From a virus, in the IMG/VR virus record IMGVR_UViG_3300042400_000421, positions 1 through 64,000 of that record: a stretch of 64,000 bases of DNA. One strand, written 5' to 3'. The translations under genes and the position numbers were made by a program. The notes beneath the pieces are model-generated. The model was not told where the DNA came from. It did no database searches and saw only the letters and a list, made by a program, of their open reading frames with translations. Numbering within the stretch: position 1 is the stretch's first letter; each line of letters starts with the position of its first letter. Below are positions 21,588-30,498 of this stretch, piece after piece.

Positions 21588-22409
21588 CTATTCCGGAGTT
21601 TCAATATCCTGTGAGTTATTCACTAAGAAATCAATTAATTTACCTGTATATTTCATGCGGCCTAAATGTGTTAATTCAATAGATGGGTCAGTCCAAATGT
21701 CACCATTCATCTTTTGCCAATAACGACAAAATCCATAATCCTCAGATAAGAACCTTTGATCTTCATCAACATAAGAATTAAACAAAGCATAGCCATACTT
21801 TCTTTCTTCCTCATTAAGCAAGCCTGTATCGTCAGTGTATTGTAATTCAGGATACTCTTCAAACATCTTCTCAAATACGCTACGCTTTATCAACATAAAA
21901 CCAGTACCAGCATCATGAACAGATATCGCACCTTTATCAACACGAATTTTTGAATCAGCAAAGCGAACTGGATTGACAACAAATCTGATACTTGAGTCTA
22001 ACAACTTATCTGATTCAATTCCATTCTTTACTGCATTTGAAACTTTATCCCAGTTAATATCCTTTATGGGATAAGCTCCTGTCATAATTTCTTTATCGTG
22101 CCATAGCATTTTTAAAATGTCATCTGGATTAAAAGATAAATCAACATCAATAAACATTAAGTGCGTGTATTCTTTATTAGCCATAAATTTAGCAACTAAT
22201 TGGTTTCTCGCCCGGCTAATCAAAGAGTCAGACAATGTACTAACAGAAAACTTAAGGCCAATCTCTTTAAAACCAATTGCCGTTTTTAAAAACGACATAA
22301 AAAATGGTTCTGTTAGTTGTTGATCATAACAAGGCAAAGCAAAAAGCGGATGCCAACCATTTATTTCATCAGATGTAATTTCAATTTCTTGTTCTTCAGT
22401 TGTAAGCAT
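21588..22409 (-). CDS. Glycosyltransferase (GT-A type)
   Basis: 273 residues. SRARNQLVAKFMANKEYTHL leads to MFIDVDLSFNPDDI, a DxD-type nucleotide-sugar site, followed by IMTGAYPIK and VHDAGTGFMLIKRSVFE, the usual layout of small phage GT-A enzymes. LSEDYGFCRYW near the C terminus fits an acceptor-side acidic motif. The ATG at 22409 is used because the upstream extension to 22451 runs into a terminator hairpin. It may modify virion proteins or DNA. Confidence 0.8.
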   Translation of the reverse strand: MLTTEEQEIEITSDEINGWHPLFALPCYDQQLTEPFFMSFLKTAIGFKEIGLKFSVSTLSDSLISRARNQLVAKFMANKEYTHLMFIDVDLSFNPDDILKMLWHDKEIMTGAYPIKDINWDKVSNAVKNGIESDKLLDSSIRFVVNPVRFADSKIRVDKGAISVHDAGTGFMLIKRSVFEKMFEEYPELQYTDDTGLLNEEERKYGYALFNSYVDEDQRFLSEDYGFCRYWQKMNGDIWTDPSIELTHLGRMKYTGKLIDFLVNNSQDIETPE

Positions 22410-22423
22410 ATAAATAAGTATAC

Positions 22424-22457
22424 ACAAAAAAAACCCCCTGCGTTTCCGCAAGGGGTT
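22424..22457 (-). terminator. Rho-independent terminator
   Basis: Minus strand: AACCCCTTGCG, GAAA tetraloop, CGCAGGGGGTT, then a run of eight T. It follows the gene ending at 22484 and precedes the glycosyltransferase start, separating packaging-region transcription from the downstream genes. Confidence 0.88.
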
Positions 22458-22483
22458 CTTTTCGCAATTATTTTAGCTAATAA

Positions 22484-22822
22484 TTACTTAGATACTGTTT
22501 TTTCTTTTGGCTTAACACCGGCAACTTCTTTTGCGTTTACTGATGCTGTTTCAGTTACATCAGCACTAGCCTTGAAGAAAAGAGTGTTATCATTCGCATC
22601 AAAACGGATAACAATATTATAACCCAATTTCTTAGCCTGAGCACGAATACGCTGTTGCATTGAATTGTAAGCCTTACCTTTTTCAATTCCCTTAATGCAA
22701 AACTTATCGCCAGTCTTTACCGACATATCAAGGGCTTCAATAATCATTTTCAATTCTTCTGACACTCTGCCTGAGCGAGAGATTTCAGGGAAGTTATCTA
22801 CTTTTTGAATATTAATTGACAT
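22484..22822 (-). CDS. Hypothetical protein, 112 residues
   Basis: Starts MSINIQKVDNFP. The core EKGKAYNSMQQRIRAQAKKL then GYNIVIRFDANDNTLFF suggests a basic helix followed by a beta hairpin, like a small DNA-binding or structural protein; a Lys/Thr-rich tail ends KPKEKTVSK. AAAAGGAAAAATTAAA precedes the ATG. It lies after the large terminase and ends at a strong terminator. Confidence 0.7.
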   Translation of the reverse strand: MSINIQKVDNFPEISRSGRVSEELKMIIEALDMSVKTGDKFCIKGIEKGKAYNSMQQRIRAQAKKLGYNIVIRFDANDNTLFFKASADVTETASVNAKEVAGVKPKEKTVSK

Positions 22823-22960
22823 TTTAATTTTTCCTTTTGTTATATGGATTGTGAGTAGGTCGCCCAACTCGTTGAAGATAACTATAACAGCACCACAACA
22901 AGAAAGATGCTCGTTTGCAGGATTTCTTTTAAAAAATGTTTTGCCCAGGATTATTCATGA

Positions 22961-23173
22961 TTAAAATGTCTCAGTATTAATTTTAGAGTTTACATGATCA
23001 TTTTCATGTGTATGTTCACTCATATCTTGTAGCGCATTTTGCAGCTTTTGAATTGCTAATCTGCTTGCCGTTAATTCAAAGTTTAGGCTAGCAATTTGCT
23101 TATTCAATTCTACAACTATATCTTCAAGAGTAACTTGAAGGCTATTCTGAGTATTTACAGTAGTTCTATCCAT
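22961..23173 (-). CDS. Small coiled-coil protein after terminase
   Basis: 70 residues; a long helix (LEDIVVELNKQIASLNFELT, then ASRLAIQKLQNALQ) and a His-rich tail. It overlaps the terminase 3' end by 19 bases; GGAGGAGGTG of the terminase codons is its ribosome site. Function unknown. Confidence 0.7.
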   Translation of the reverse strand: MDRTTVNTQNSLQVTLEDIVVELNKQIASLNFELTASRLAIQKLQNALQDMSEHTHENDHVNSKINTETF

Positions 23174-24888
23174 TTGTCCACCTCCTCCTTATTCATAGTG
23201 TTTACATCAATAAATTCTTTTGTTTCTTTATGGAGCATATAAACTTTACCTTCATCATCAAAATCGTCATCCATTTCAAAATCAATACTTGGAGTCAATA
23301 CTTCAATCTCCAATTCTGCATTAACGGCAATATGATCTAAAGAATTATACACAGCTCCGGCTAATGCATCAGCCAAGTCTTTTGAGCCAGTAGAAGGGTG
23401 ATCAATTTTGTTATTTCCATAAAGTTTTAATTTGAGAAGTTCTTCTTCAACTAATAGTTCATTCCAATAACCACGCAATCTTGTATCATACATACAAGAC
23501 ATTAATGTATCATAATCGGTTTTCTTAACGCTGTGAAAGTCTGAATTAATTCCCATACTTCTAAGACTCTGAATCATTTCAATAGATTGCCAACGGTCAA
23601 ATGTAACTAATCCAACATCAAATTTCCTATGCAAATCAACAATCATTTGTCTAATAGATGCAAAGTTAATTTCAGCACCAACCGTTGCTTCCCAAGAGTA
23701 AACTAAATCAACATTAATAATAGGAAGTTGCTCTACACCCATAGAGGTTTTAATTTCTTTAAAACCGGCACAATGTGACATACAAAGAGCAGCCCTATCT
23801 CGCTTTAATGCTAAGTCAACATGAATAAATCTTGTATGCCCATCACTATTATTAAACCAACTTTTAAAAGTTCCATCTTCATTCATAGGATCTTCACGAT
23901 ACATAAAAGCTTTTCTAACTTGATCTGCATCTCTAAAGTATGCATCTTCCATATTCGGTGGTTCACATTCAAATCTAGCTCTAGCCTGAATAGGATTACG
24001 AATATATTCTGATTCTAATTGTTCTCTCTTAATCGTAGGATTAACTTCCCAAGTAGCAGCTTTCATTGACCAAGTTTTTGGCTCTTTATTATTTCTAGAA
24101 TCAAAATACCTCTGTTGAATAAAGTCACCTTTATAGCGAGGGAATGACAAAAGAATAACTTTGCCGACTTCTGGGAAACGAGACATAACAGATAACTTAC
24201 TCATATTGTAAATAGCAGAAGCAGAACCTTTTGATCTTGTTTCTCCTTTTAATTCCACATCTGTTTTAAAAGCTGCAATCTCATCCAAAATGATAGTCAT
24301 AACTTCATAACCTTCCCAACCTTCACTTTCAGAGTGACCAGAGAAGCATCTAACAGGTCTACTAAAGAAAAAGATTTCTGAAACTCTTGGCTCAAATCCA
24401 ACTTCATTAAAGAATGGAGAACCTAGCAATAAGTTCTTGAAAGGCTCAAAGAAAACTCTTTGCGCTTGCTGTGCATTAACAGCAAGGTTTAGCAAGTCAA
24501 TATACACACCTTTTGCTTTACCGTAGTAACCAAGAGGATCTCTTAAGCAATGCATTAGATAGGCCGTATAAGCCATTGATATACGAGCGCAATGGTCTTT
24601 ACCAGAACCTTTTCCTAACATACAGATTACTTCGTTATCAGTATATTTATCGTAATAGTCTGAACCTTCCTGTTCCCCCATCAAATGTTGCAATGTAGTT
24701 TTTTTAAAAATTTGTGTGGAATGGCGAACAATTTCTAATTGAATAGGCGATAATGGTGGTAAGCCAAGGTAATGTTGATCTTGAACAAATTGTTCTATTG
24801 ATACTGGTTCCATAGTGAATTCATCTTTGCTAAGCAATCTCTCAAAGTCAGCCAAATCTAAATTCATACCCATAAAATCAGACATCAT
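23155..24888 (-). CDS. terL: Terminase large subunit
   Basis: 577 residues. ATPase: Walker A LGKGSGKD (91-98), Walker B TIILDE (198-203). The nuclease domain is of the RNase H type, with FIHVDLALKRDRA (Asp358), VTFDRW (Asp429) and KDLADALAGA (Asp505) carrying the metal-binding acids. It pumps and cuts the DNA during packaging together with the small subunit just upstream. The AAAGGTG ribosome site lies inside CCCATAAAGGTG, an ACCTTTATGG motif copy. The gene overlaps terS by 11 bases. Confidence 0.95.
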   Translation of the reverse strand: MMSDFMGMNLDLADFERLLSKDEFTMEPVSIEQFVQDQHYLGLPPLSPIQLEIVRHSTQIFKKTTLQHLMGEQEGSDYYDKYTDNEVICMLGKGSGKDHCARISMAYTAYLMHCLRDPLGYYGKAKGVYIDLLNLAVNAQQAQRVFFEPFKNLLLGSPFFNEVGFEPRVSEIFFFSRPVRCFSGHSESEGWEGYEVMTIILDEIAAFKTDVELKGETRSKGSASAIYNMSKLSVMSRFPEVGKVILLSFPRYKGDFIQQRYFDSRNNKEPKTWSMKAATWEVNPTIKREQLESEYIRNPIQARARFECEPPNMEDAYFRDADQVRKAFMYREDPMNEDGTFKSWFNNSDGHTRFIHVDLALKRDRAALCMSHCAGFKEIKTSMGVEQLPIINVDLVYSWEATVGAEINFASIRQMIVDLHRKFDVGLVTFDRWQSIEMIQSLRSMGINSDFHSVKKTDYDTLMSCMYDTRLRGYWNELLVEEELLKLKLYGNNKIDHPSTGSKDLADALAGAVYNSLDHIAVNAELEIEVLTPSIDFEMDDDFDDEGKVYMLHKETKEFIDVNTMNKEEVDKWIELL

Positions 24889-25510
24889 TTACACCTTTAT
24901 GGGCGACTGTTTCGGTGACCTTGTTTTCTGTGTCAGAAATTACCTCTGCATCTTGTATATCTTCATCTGCAGATTTCATAATGTCAAAGGCTACAGCGAG
25001 TTCTCTTCTTACCTCATCAGCAATGTTTGGATACTTAGATATAACATCTCTCAAAATCTTAGAAAGAATCTGATTAACATTCTCAGCCTTCTGCATTCGG
25101 GCAATGTAATCGTTATCGCCAGAAACACCACTCATTAATTTATGAAGTTGTGCTTTTTTATTTGCAATCTCTGAGGCTAATTTAAGTGCTTGAATTCTTG
25201 CCGGAACCATTCCATGATCTGTCGCAATATTGACAGTCTCCCAAGCCTCCTTGCTTAACTGGTCAAATTCCTGAAGGGCTTTGATTGTATTAAATTGGAT
25301 TCTTTCAAGAAAATAAGGGTCATCATCAGCCTGCTTATTTAGTATTTTTTTGTACTCTTGAATGTACTCTTTTGCTTCGGTTACTTTTAATGAAAGAAGT
25401 GTTGCAATTTCGTGGTGAGAATATCCTTTAACAAATAAAAGACCTACTTCCTCAACTTTACGCAACTTATCAATCATGCTGTAATTGCTTGCTGGTTCAA
25501 TATTTGACAT
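24878..25510 (-). CDS. terS: Terminase small subunit
   Basis: 210 residues. An N-terminal helix-turn-helix (VGLLFVKGYSHHEIATLLSL, then KVTEAKEYIQEY) for DNA recognition, a long helical centre for oligomerisation, and an acidic tail. Position directly before terL supports the call. The family is diverse, so the assignment is by context and the HTH. Confidence 0.75.
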   Translation of the reverse strand: MSNIEPASNYSMIDKLRKVEEVGLLFVKGYSHHEIATLLSLKVTEAKEYIQEYKKILNKQADDDPYFLERIQFNTIKALQEFDQLSKEAWETVNIATDHGMVPARIQALKLASEIANKKAQLHKLMSGVSGDNDYIARMQKAENVNQILSKILRDVISKYPNIADEVRRELAVAFDIMKSADEDIQDAEVISDTENKVTETVAHKGVNDV

Positions 25511-25537
25511 AATCTATAGTTTATCACACTAATGTAG

Positions 25538-25570
25538 AAATAAAAGCGAAAAGCCCCGCCGAAGCGAGGC
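25538..25570 (-). terminator. Rho-independent terminator
   Basis: Minus strand GCCTCGC, loop TTCG, GCGGGGC, then TTTTCGCTTTTATTT. It ends the transcript that includes the 28-residue frame at 25589 and separates it from the terminase genes, which must then have their own promoter or be read through. Confidence 0.85.
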
Positions 25571-25588
25571 AATTCACCATTATGTCTT

Positions 25589-25675
25589 TTACTGAGAAAC
25601 AACTCGGTAAATTGTGAGCTTGTCGGTTTGCGAGAAAACGACAAAAGTTTCTTGTACTTGTACTGGGTGATTCAT
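25589..25675 (-). CDS. Possible 28-residue peptide
   Basis: MNHPVQVQETFVVFSQTD, then KLTIYRVVSQ: a balanced hydrophobic/polar peptide between the gene ending at 25738 and a strong terminator. AAGAG precedes the ATG and TATGAT lies 15 bases upstream. It may instead be a non-coding RNA ending at the terminator. Confidence 0.35.
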   Translation of the reverse strand: MNHPVQVQETFVVFSQTDKLTIYRVVSQ

Positions 25676-25737
25676 ACTCTTATCATACCACTCTTTGAAC
25701 AGTTATTAGGCCGTTTGTTTTGTTTATATAAAAATTA

Positions 25738-26490
25738 TTAATCTTCTTTAAAACCCAATTTGTCATCATTTTTTGTAGCAAATGATTCAAGTTCTTTATA
25801 ATCATATCCATGCATTTTAGTGAATGTTAATCGATAGTTATACCATCCTCTAACACCTTCCCAAAATCTTTGGTCAGTCTCGTCAGATAAAGCTGCCAAT
25901 TCATCACTCGTTAAAAGAAAACTTAACACTCCTAATGGCATATAAACAACGCTGTTATATGTTGGATCTTTATCCTCACCATATTCCTGAAGTAAGTCTT
26001 GGAACTGTTTAATAATCTTAGAAACGCCATCTCCGGAATAATGGTCAACCTGTCCATAGGCATTTCTTATTCTTGGGCAATAATCATCAACATTAGTGAT
26101 AGTGCCAAATGTTCTACAGACCATTGGGCGGTATCCATAGATTGTGCAACCACCCTTATAGAAAGCACAATGGCGTTTGGTTTCACCATCAGCTTGCCAG
26201 TCTTCATCATGCATTGCTTCTTTAAGGCTATCTATAACGCCCTGCATCCATTCATTAGCAAAGTCTTCACCTTGCCCCTCCATCTTTAAATAGAATTCCT
26301 GCGTCAGCCTGAAGGCAATGTTAGAACATTCTGCGAGAGGTATGCGTAATCCGATTACACAACACCCTCCAGAGCCTAAGCATTTAGATTCAGAACTATT
26401 CTGCTTTGCTTCAATAAATCTAACTTGGTTATATACCATATCTAATTTAGCAAAAGTCGTAATATCTTTAGAAGATACTGCTCTTTTCAT
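25738..26490 (-). CDS. YkgJ-like cysteine-cluster protein
   Basis: 250 residues. CLGSGGCCVIG near residue 37, HCAFYKGGCTIYGYRPMVC at about 107-125 and a further Cys (DDYCPR) give the CxxCxxCC-type cluster of the YkgJ family (zinc or Fe-S). The family is uncharacterised. MVCRTFG is the usual end of the motif. It starts next to the HTH gene (26490). Confidence 0.75.
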   Translation of the reverse strand: MKRAVSSKDITTFAKLDMVYNQVRFIEAKQNSSESKCLGSGGCCVIGLRIPLAECSNIAFRLTQEFYLKMEGQGEDFANEWMQGVIDSLKEAMHDEDWQADGETKRHCAFYKGGCTIYGYRPMVCRTFGTITNVDDYCPRIRNAYGQVDHYSGDGVSKIIKQFQDLLQEYGEDKDPTYNSVVYMPLGVLSFLLTSDELAALSDETDQRFWEGVRGWYNYRLTFTKMHGYDYKELESFATKNDDKLGFKED

Positions 26491-26783
26491 TATAATTTTC
26501 CTCTTTTCTTTAAGTCATTTTGTTTGCGCATCTCTCTGCGTCTTTGTTCAACCATTTTTTGGGCTGGAGATCTTGGCACTTTTGCACGACCGGCACCTAA
26601 GTTGCGGCCTTTGCCTCTGTATTTTAAAAGCTCATACTTCTTACACCAGTTGTAAACAGTTTGAGGACTTGTCTTGATATTATAATTCTTTTCAAGGAGT
26701 TTGACAATATCTGTGAGATTCATTCTTTTAGTAACGTAGTGTTCATATAAAAAACTTTTATCTTTATAAGGTTCAAGACCCAT
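26490..26783 (-). CDS. Helix-turn-helix protein
   Basis: 97 residues. The pattern FLYEHYVTKRMNLTDIVKLL and SPQTVYNWCKKYEL is a homeodomain-like HTH as in transposase or resolvase N termini and phage terminase-like adapters. The C-terminal half is very basic (RGKGRNLGAGRAK; RRREMRKQNDLKKRGK). The ATG at 26783 overlaps the RuvC-like gene. A DNA-binding regulator or nuclease helper is likely. Confidence 0.75.
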   Translation of the reverse strand: MGLEPYKDKSFLYEHYVTKRMNLTDIVKLLEKNYNIKTSPQTVYNWCKKYELLKYRGKGRNLGAGRAKVPRSPAQKMVEQRRREMRKQNDLKKRGKL

Positions 26784-27354
26784 TGTTACCACCTGTCTTG
26801 TAATACCATAATGCAATTCCTAATGCATCAACAATATCTTCATCTTCAATACCGGGGGTATCATCACCATATGCAATAGAAACTATCTCTCGGACCCTTT
26901 GCTTTCTTTCATTCTTCATTTTAATTTGAATTGAGCCTTTCTGACCATTATTCTCTAAAGAAGCCTTATCTTGCTTAGTCATATTTTTATAACCAATGCC
27001 CGGTTTCCAGCTTAGAGGATTAATATCTCTAGTTCTTATTCCATTCTGATACAGCAATCCCCAAGTAAAACCAATCATATAAGAGATAATACGACTGCTT
27101 TGAAAATTCTGAATATAGACGGACTGTTCAATAGCAGCGACATCAGGCTTGTATTTATTTATAATTGTTAACAACTCATCTGCTATTTTTGCGAATTTTT
27201 CTGATTCAGTTTTATCTTTTTTAAGATCAATTTTCCCAGTAGCAATAACATTTTTATCTGAATCAATAACTGCCCAAGCCAGAGAATGAGAGGCCGGATC
27301 TATGGCTATAAGCTTTGACCAAGTTTGTTTAGCAACAATGCTTTTAATACTCAC
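26773..27354 (-). CDS. RuvC-like Holliday junction resolvase
   Basis: 193 residues. The RNase H-like catalytic acids are visible: AIDPASHSLAWAVID (Asp19), VAAIEQSVY (Glu75) and DEDIVDALGIA (Asp173/Asp176). A basic C-terminal region (KMKNERKQRVREIV) precedes the last acids. It should cut branched DNA before packaging; its position near the terminase agrees. Confidence 0.85.
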   Translation of the reverse strand: MSIKSIVAKQTWSKLIAIDPASHSLAWAVIDSDKNVIATGKIDLKKDKTESEKFAKIADELLTIINKYKPDVAAIEQSVYIQNFQSSRIISYMIGFTWGLLYQNGIRTRDINPLSWKPGIGYKNMTKQDKASLENNGQKGSIQIKMKNERKQRVREIVSIAYGDDTPGIEDEDIVDALGIALWYYKTGGNNGS

Positions 27355-27375
27355 TTATATAGTATAGCGCATAGC

Positions 27376-27687
27376 CTAACGCTCTTCTTTACGGAGTTTC
27401 TCTTCATCCCAACCCCAACCGACAAGCCTTTGGATGAATCTCTCACCCTTGCACTGCTCGCAGATATCCTCATCATTATATGACGATAAGACGGTGGTAC
27501 AACCGTCTGTTACGCATACTCGTTTACGAGTTTTATTCTCTTTTTTTCTGTAGTAATTATCTAAGAGTTTTTTATTTGTTACGACTTTTCTACAGTCGGT
27601 TGAGCAATAGATTGTATTATATACCTTTGCAACAAACTCTTTCTTGCATAAATCGTTACTGCATATCCTTATTTCACCTTCAAACAT
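27376..27687 (-). CDS. Zinc-finger protein, 103 residues
   Basis: Two cysteine clusters: CSNDLCKKEF with YCSTDCRK, and CVTDGC with ICEQC, separated by a Lys/Arg-rich linker (YYRKKENKTRKR). This suggests two zinc modules binding DNA or RNA. The ATG at 27687 overlaps the stop of the Cas4-like gene; the long upstream extension lies inside that gene. Confidence 0.75.
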   Translation of the reverse strand: MFEGEIRICSNDLCKKEFVAKVYNTIYCSTDCRKVVTNKKLLDNYYRKKENKTRKRVCVTDGCTTVLSSYNDEDICEQCKGERFIQRLVGWGWDEEKLRKEER

Positions 27688-28402
27688 TCCCTGACCAGCA
27701 TTTATCAGCCAAATTGCAGTCTGCACACTTTGCAGAACTACGCTTGTAAGGCTGTGTGGGTATCTCTTTGGCCAAGAAGGCTTCATAAATCCCTGTATAT
27801 TTTTTGAATAATTTATCAATAAAAGCATCGTCACGCTCAATGAAGATTGGCAATATTTCTTGATTATTTTTATTCTCGTATATAACAAAACCACTAGGCA
27901 AATCTAAGCAGCGCATATAGATTTGTGCTTGGCGAATATGATCATCTTTTGGTTTGTTATGCAATTTCCTATAATGGAAACCTTCATTTGAAATTGATTT
28001 AAGTTCAATGAGTTTATGACCATTAAGATCAATAATCCCATCAGCAGTGCCCTCAATAGGCGGAGAATCATGAGTAACAGGAATTTCTTCTGCTACTAAG
28101 ATACCCATACCACGAAGATAAGTGTAAAGTCTTTCATGGACTGCATGACCGTTATCAAAGATACGATAAGTCTGTGGTTTAAATGAGGGAGTCATTTCTG
28201 TTCCTTCAAAAAGGTAATACCAATATCTAGCACACTGATTTGTGTAACTAGGATGGAATCCACCTACCTTTTTCTGTTCTGGAGTGTTCCTTGCTTCCAA
28301 ATAAGTATCAATAGACTTATTTAGTTCGTCAACGAGTTCCTCGCCAGTTTTTTTTATAATGTTCGTTGGCTTAGGCAAACGAAGTGCATTTAAAGATTTC
28401 AA
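27680..28402 (-). CDS. Cas4/RecB-like PD-(D/E)XK nuclease
   Basis: 240 residues. The nuclease core has GTADGIIDL (Asp121), LIELKS (Glu133-Lys135) and HIRQAQIYM (Gln motif). Cys57 together with Cys226, Cys229 and Cys235 (CADC..DKC) matches the 4Fe-4S layout of Cas4/AddB nucleases. It starts at TTG 28402 with AAAGGAGC upstream. No cas1/cas2 or array is present, so it is taken as a phage recombination exonuclease. Confidence 0.85.
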   Translation of the reverse strand: MKSLNALRLPKPTNIIKKTGEELVDELNKSIDTYLEARNTPEQKKVGGFHPSYTNQCARYWYYLFEGTEMTPSFKPQTYRIFDNGHAVHERLYTYLRGMGILVAEEIPVTHDSPPIEGTADGIIDLNGHKLIELKSISNEGFHYRKLHNKPKDDHIRQAQIYMRCLDLPSGFVIYENKNNQEILPIFIERDDAFIDKLFKKYTGIYEAFLAKEIPTQPYKRSSAKCADCNLADKCWSGNV

Positions 28403-28716
28403 TTAGCTCCTTTAGCTGATAGCTTTAATGTATTAATATTCTCTTGAAGAGCTTCATACATAGTTTTCCAAATATCGTTTACGAATTTATCGTTGTCACT
28501 CATAATGGAAGATTTTCTTTTAAACGCTTGAGATTTTACAATCATCATTGTTCTATAGGCTGCTAATATATTAGCATACTTGATAGCTTGCGATCCTACA
28601 TAAGTCTCTGGATTGTCAATAATATCTTGAACAATTCTCATACACTCAATAAATTCATCTGCCTTATCACCCATATGTTGGGCAAGCAGTTCAGGGCTTA
28701 CAAAAATATCAGCCAT
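28399..28716 (-). CDS. Hypothetical helical protein, 105 residues
   Basis: All-helical by sequence (CMRIVQDIIDNPETYVG; IKYANILAAYRTMMIVKSQA), ending LKLSAKGAN. It sits between the cytosine methyltransferase and the Cas4-like nuclease and overlaps both by a few bases, so it may be a partner of one of them. No family recognised. Confidence 0.75.
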   Translation of the reverse strand: MADIFVSPELLAQHMGDKADEFIECMRIVQDIIDNPETYVGSQAIKYANILAAYRTMMIVKSQAFKRKSSIMSDNDKFVNDIWKTMYEALQENINTLKLSAKGAN

Positions 28717-30100
28717 TTACTTCTCCACTTTCTATTAGTTTCTTTAATTCTACACCAATCCACTCGGCTACTGGCGATGCAATTGCGTTTCCGCACATTT
28801 TATATCTATTTGTGTCGGCAATCTTCTTGCCAGTGTAATCAACAGCCGTATGGTTGTCGGGAAAACCCATAAGCCTTTCACATTCAATAGGAGTTAATCT
28901 TCTGAGTATAAGTTCAGGAGACATTACCCCATGTTGAGATATTGTATCTAATGTATAAGAAGGATCACCAATATCCCCAAAACCCTTGCCCTGCGGACCG
29001 GAGGTGTCTGCACGACCAATAATTGTTCCTTGAATTGGGATTGCAATATGGTCTGCTGAATCAACACCTGTACGGATTGTACGATAGATATCTTCAGTAA
29101 TCTTATTGTTATAACCATCATAAGCAAGAACAGGAACTTGACCACCGCCAGTACCCATACGGTGCTTCAATGTTGGAACCATATCATCATCATAAACACG
29201 AACATCATTAACTCTTGTACCATCAACAACTAAGACTGTCGCTCTTGACTCGCCAGTATTATCAAATGCATTAAGCGTTGGAGCTACTGCATTATCAATC
29301 CATGATTCATCATCAGTAGAATTCTGTGCTCTTCTAGACTTTACGAATGGCTCAAGGACAAAGTTTCTCTCAGGGCGTTTGTAATCACTGGCAGCAAGAG
29401 TTACTCCTCCTTCTGTCCACTTTGCGTGTCCAGATTGTCCGTACCAGACAGTTTCTGTAGTGCTACTCTCAGTAGTTCTGGCAGACTGTTTCCTTTTCTT
29501 TCTGCCCTTCTTAATATCCCCCCTGCTGTCTTCGGGGACAGGTAGTATTTTTCCGCTACTTCGTTCAATGGCTGAAGAGTCCCAGCAAGCGAGGACAAAG
29601 ATTCTTCTTCTGCGTTGTGCGACTCCGAACCATTGTGCATCCAAGATGTGCCATTCAATTGCCAATGCCCCGATGTTAGCCATTTGGTTGAGGACTTCTG
29701 CGAAGTCTTCTCCCTTATTACTTGTGAGGGCACCTGGTACATTTTCCCAGATTGCCCATTTAGGAAATTCTCCATTAGTTGCTTCTCTCATTTCTTTTAT
29801 TATTCTTATACCTTCAAAGTATAAACCTGAACGATCTCCTTCAAGACCGGAACGCTTACCTGCTACAGATAAGTCTTGACATGGTGAGCCAAATGATATT
29901 AAATCAACTGGCGGTAACTCTGCACCATTTACATCTCTTACATCTTCAAATTTGGGTACACTAGGCCAGTGTTTTTTTAATACACTTTGGCAGTTCTTAT
30001 CCCATTCAACTTGGAATGAGCATTCCCATCCCGCCGAGTCAAATCCTAAATCAAATCCGCCGACTCCTGCGAATAGGCTTCCATACTTTAATTGCTTCAT
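28709..30100 (-). CDS. dcm: DNA cytosine-5 methyltransferase
   Basis: 463 residues. Motif I FAGVGGFDLGF (10-20), motif IV GSPCQDLS with catalytic Cys74, motif VI WENVPG (Glu119), motif VIII QRRRRIFVL, and motif X KMCGNAIASP near the C terminus; the region between VIII and IX is the target-recognition domain. It probably protects the phage DNA from host restriction. No cognate restriction enzyme is seen nearby. Confidence 0.93.
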   Translation of the reverse strand: MKQLKYGSLFAGVGGFDLGFDSAGWECSFQVEWDKNCQSVLKKHWPSVPKFEDVRDVNGAELPPVDLISFGSPCQDLSVAGKRSGLEGDRSGLYFEGIRIIKEMREATNGEFPKWAIWENVPGALTSNKGEDFAEVLNQMANIGALAIEWHILDAQWFGVAQRRRRIFVLACWDSSAIERSSGKILPVPEDSRGDIKKGRKKRKQSARTTESSTTETVWYGQSGHAKWTEGGVTLAASDYKRPERNFVLEPFVKSRRAQNSTDDESWIDNAVAPTLNAFDNTGESRATVLVVDGTRVNDVRVYDDDMVPTLKHRMGTGGGQVPVLAYDGYNNKITEDIYRTIRTGVDSADHIAIPIQGTIIGRADTSGPQGKGFGDIGDPSYTLDTISQHGVMSPELILRRLTPIECERLMGFPDNHTAVDYTGKKIADTNRYKMCGNAIASPVAEWIGVELKKLIESGEVNG

Positions 30101-30102
30101 TA

Positions 30103-30498
30103 CTATTTTCCTTTAAAAACTACAACAACCGAGGGGAACGGTGCCGGATTCTTTTGATCATCAAATTTTAGTCTACCCTTGATAAAGCGAATTTCATCAG
30201 AGTTCATGACAAAATTATGCCACCACCGAGTATCTGTGCGACTAGGGATTAGAAATACAGAGGTCTTACCTTTTTCCTGCTCTCCGACAGCCTTCTCTAG
30301 CCATTTAGCAATAACATTGCCATAAGGAGGATTAACAAAATTGCAGTTACCCCATTCAATCTCTAAACCGTCAAAAGAAGGGTCAGGAGGGCAAGGATCA
30401 AAATCAAAGTTAAACTCTTCATTAAGTTTTGCATAAAAAAGTTTTGGTGTTTTCCAATTATCTCTGCTGGCTGTAAAATGGACTCTACTTGTATTCAT
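30103..30498 (-). CDS. DNA N-6-adenine methyltransferase (Dam-type phage family)
   Basis: 131 residues. It has the short phage family layout: NWKTPKLFYAKLNEEF, FDFDPCPPD, NFVNPPYGN (motif IV, NPPY) and SVFLIPSRTDTRWWH. The family methylates adenine in DNA. It lies between two cytosine-type methyltransferases, within a few bases of both. Confidence 0.88.
   Translation of the reverse strand: MNTSRVHFTASRDNWKTPKLFYAKLNEEFNFDFDPCPPDPSFDGLEIEWGNCNFVNPPYGNVIAKWLEKAVGEQEKGKTSVFLIPSRTDTRWWHNFVMNSDEIRFIKGRLKFDDQKNPAPFPSVVVVFKGK

Noticed and set aside
22410-22451. Upstream start of the glycosyltransferase
   Set aside because: The extension would translate through the stem and T run of a strong terminator; the ATG at 22409 is preferred.
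27688-27894. N-terminal extension of the zinc-finger gene at 27376
   Set aside because: It is out of frame inside the Cas4-like nuclease; the internal ATG at 27687 overlaps the nuclease stop as expected.
29460-29879. 139-codon plus-strand frame
   Set aside because: Antisense to the cytosine methyltransferase, whose motifs are all intact.
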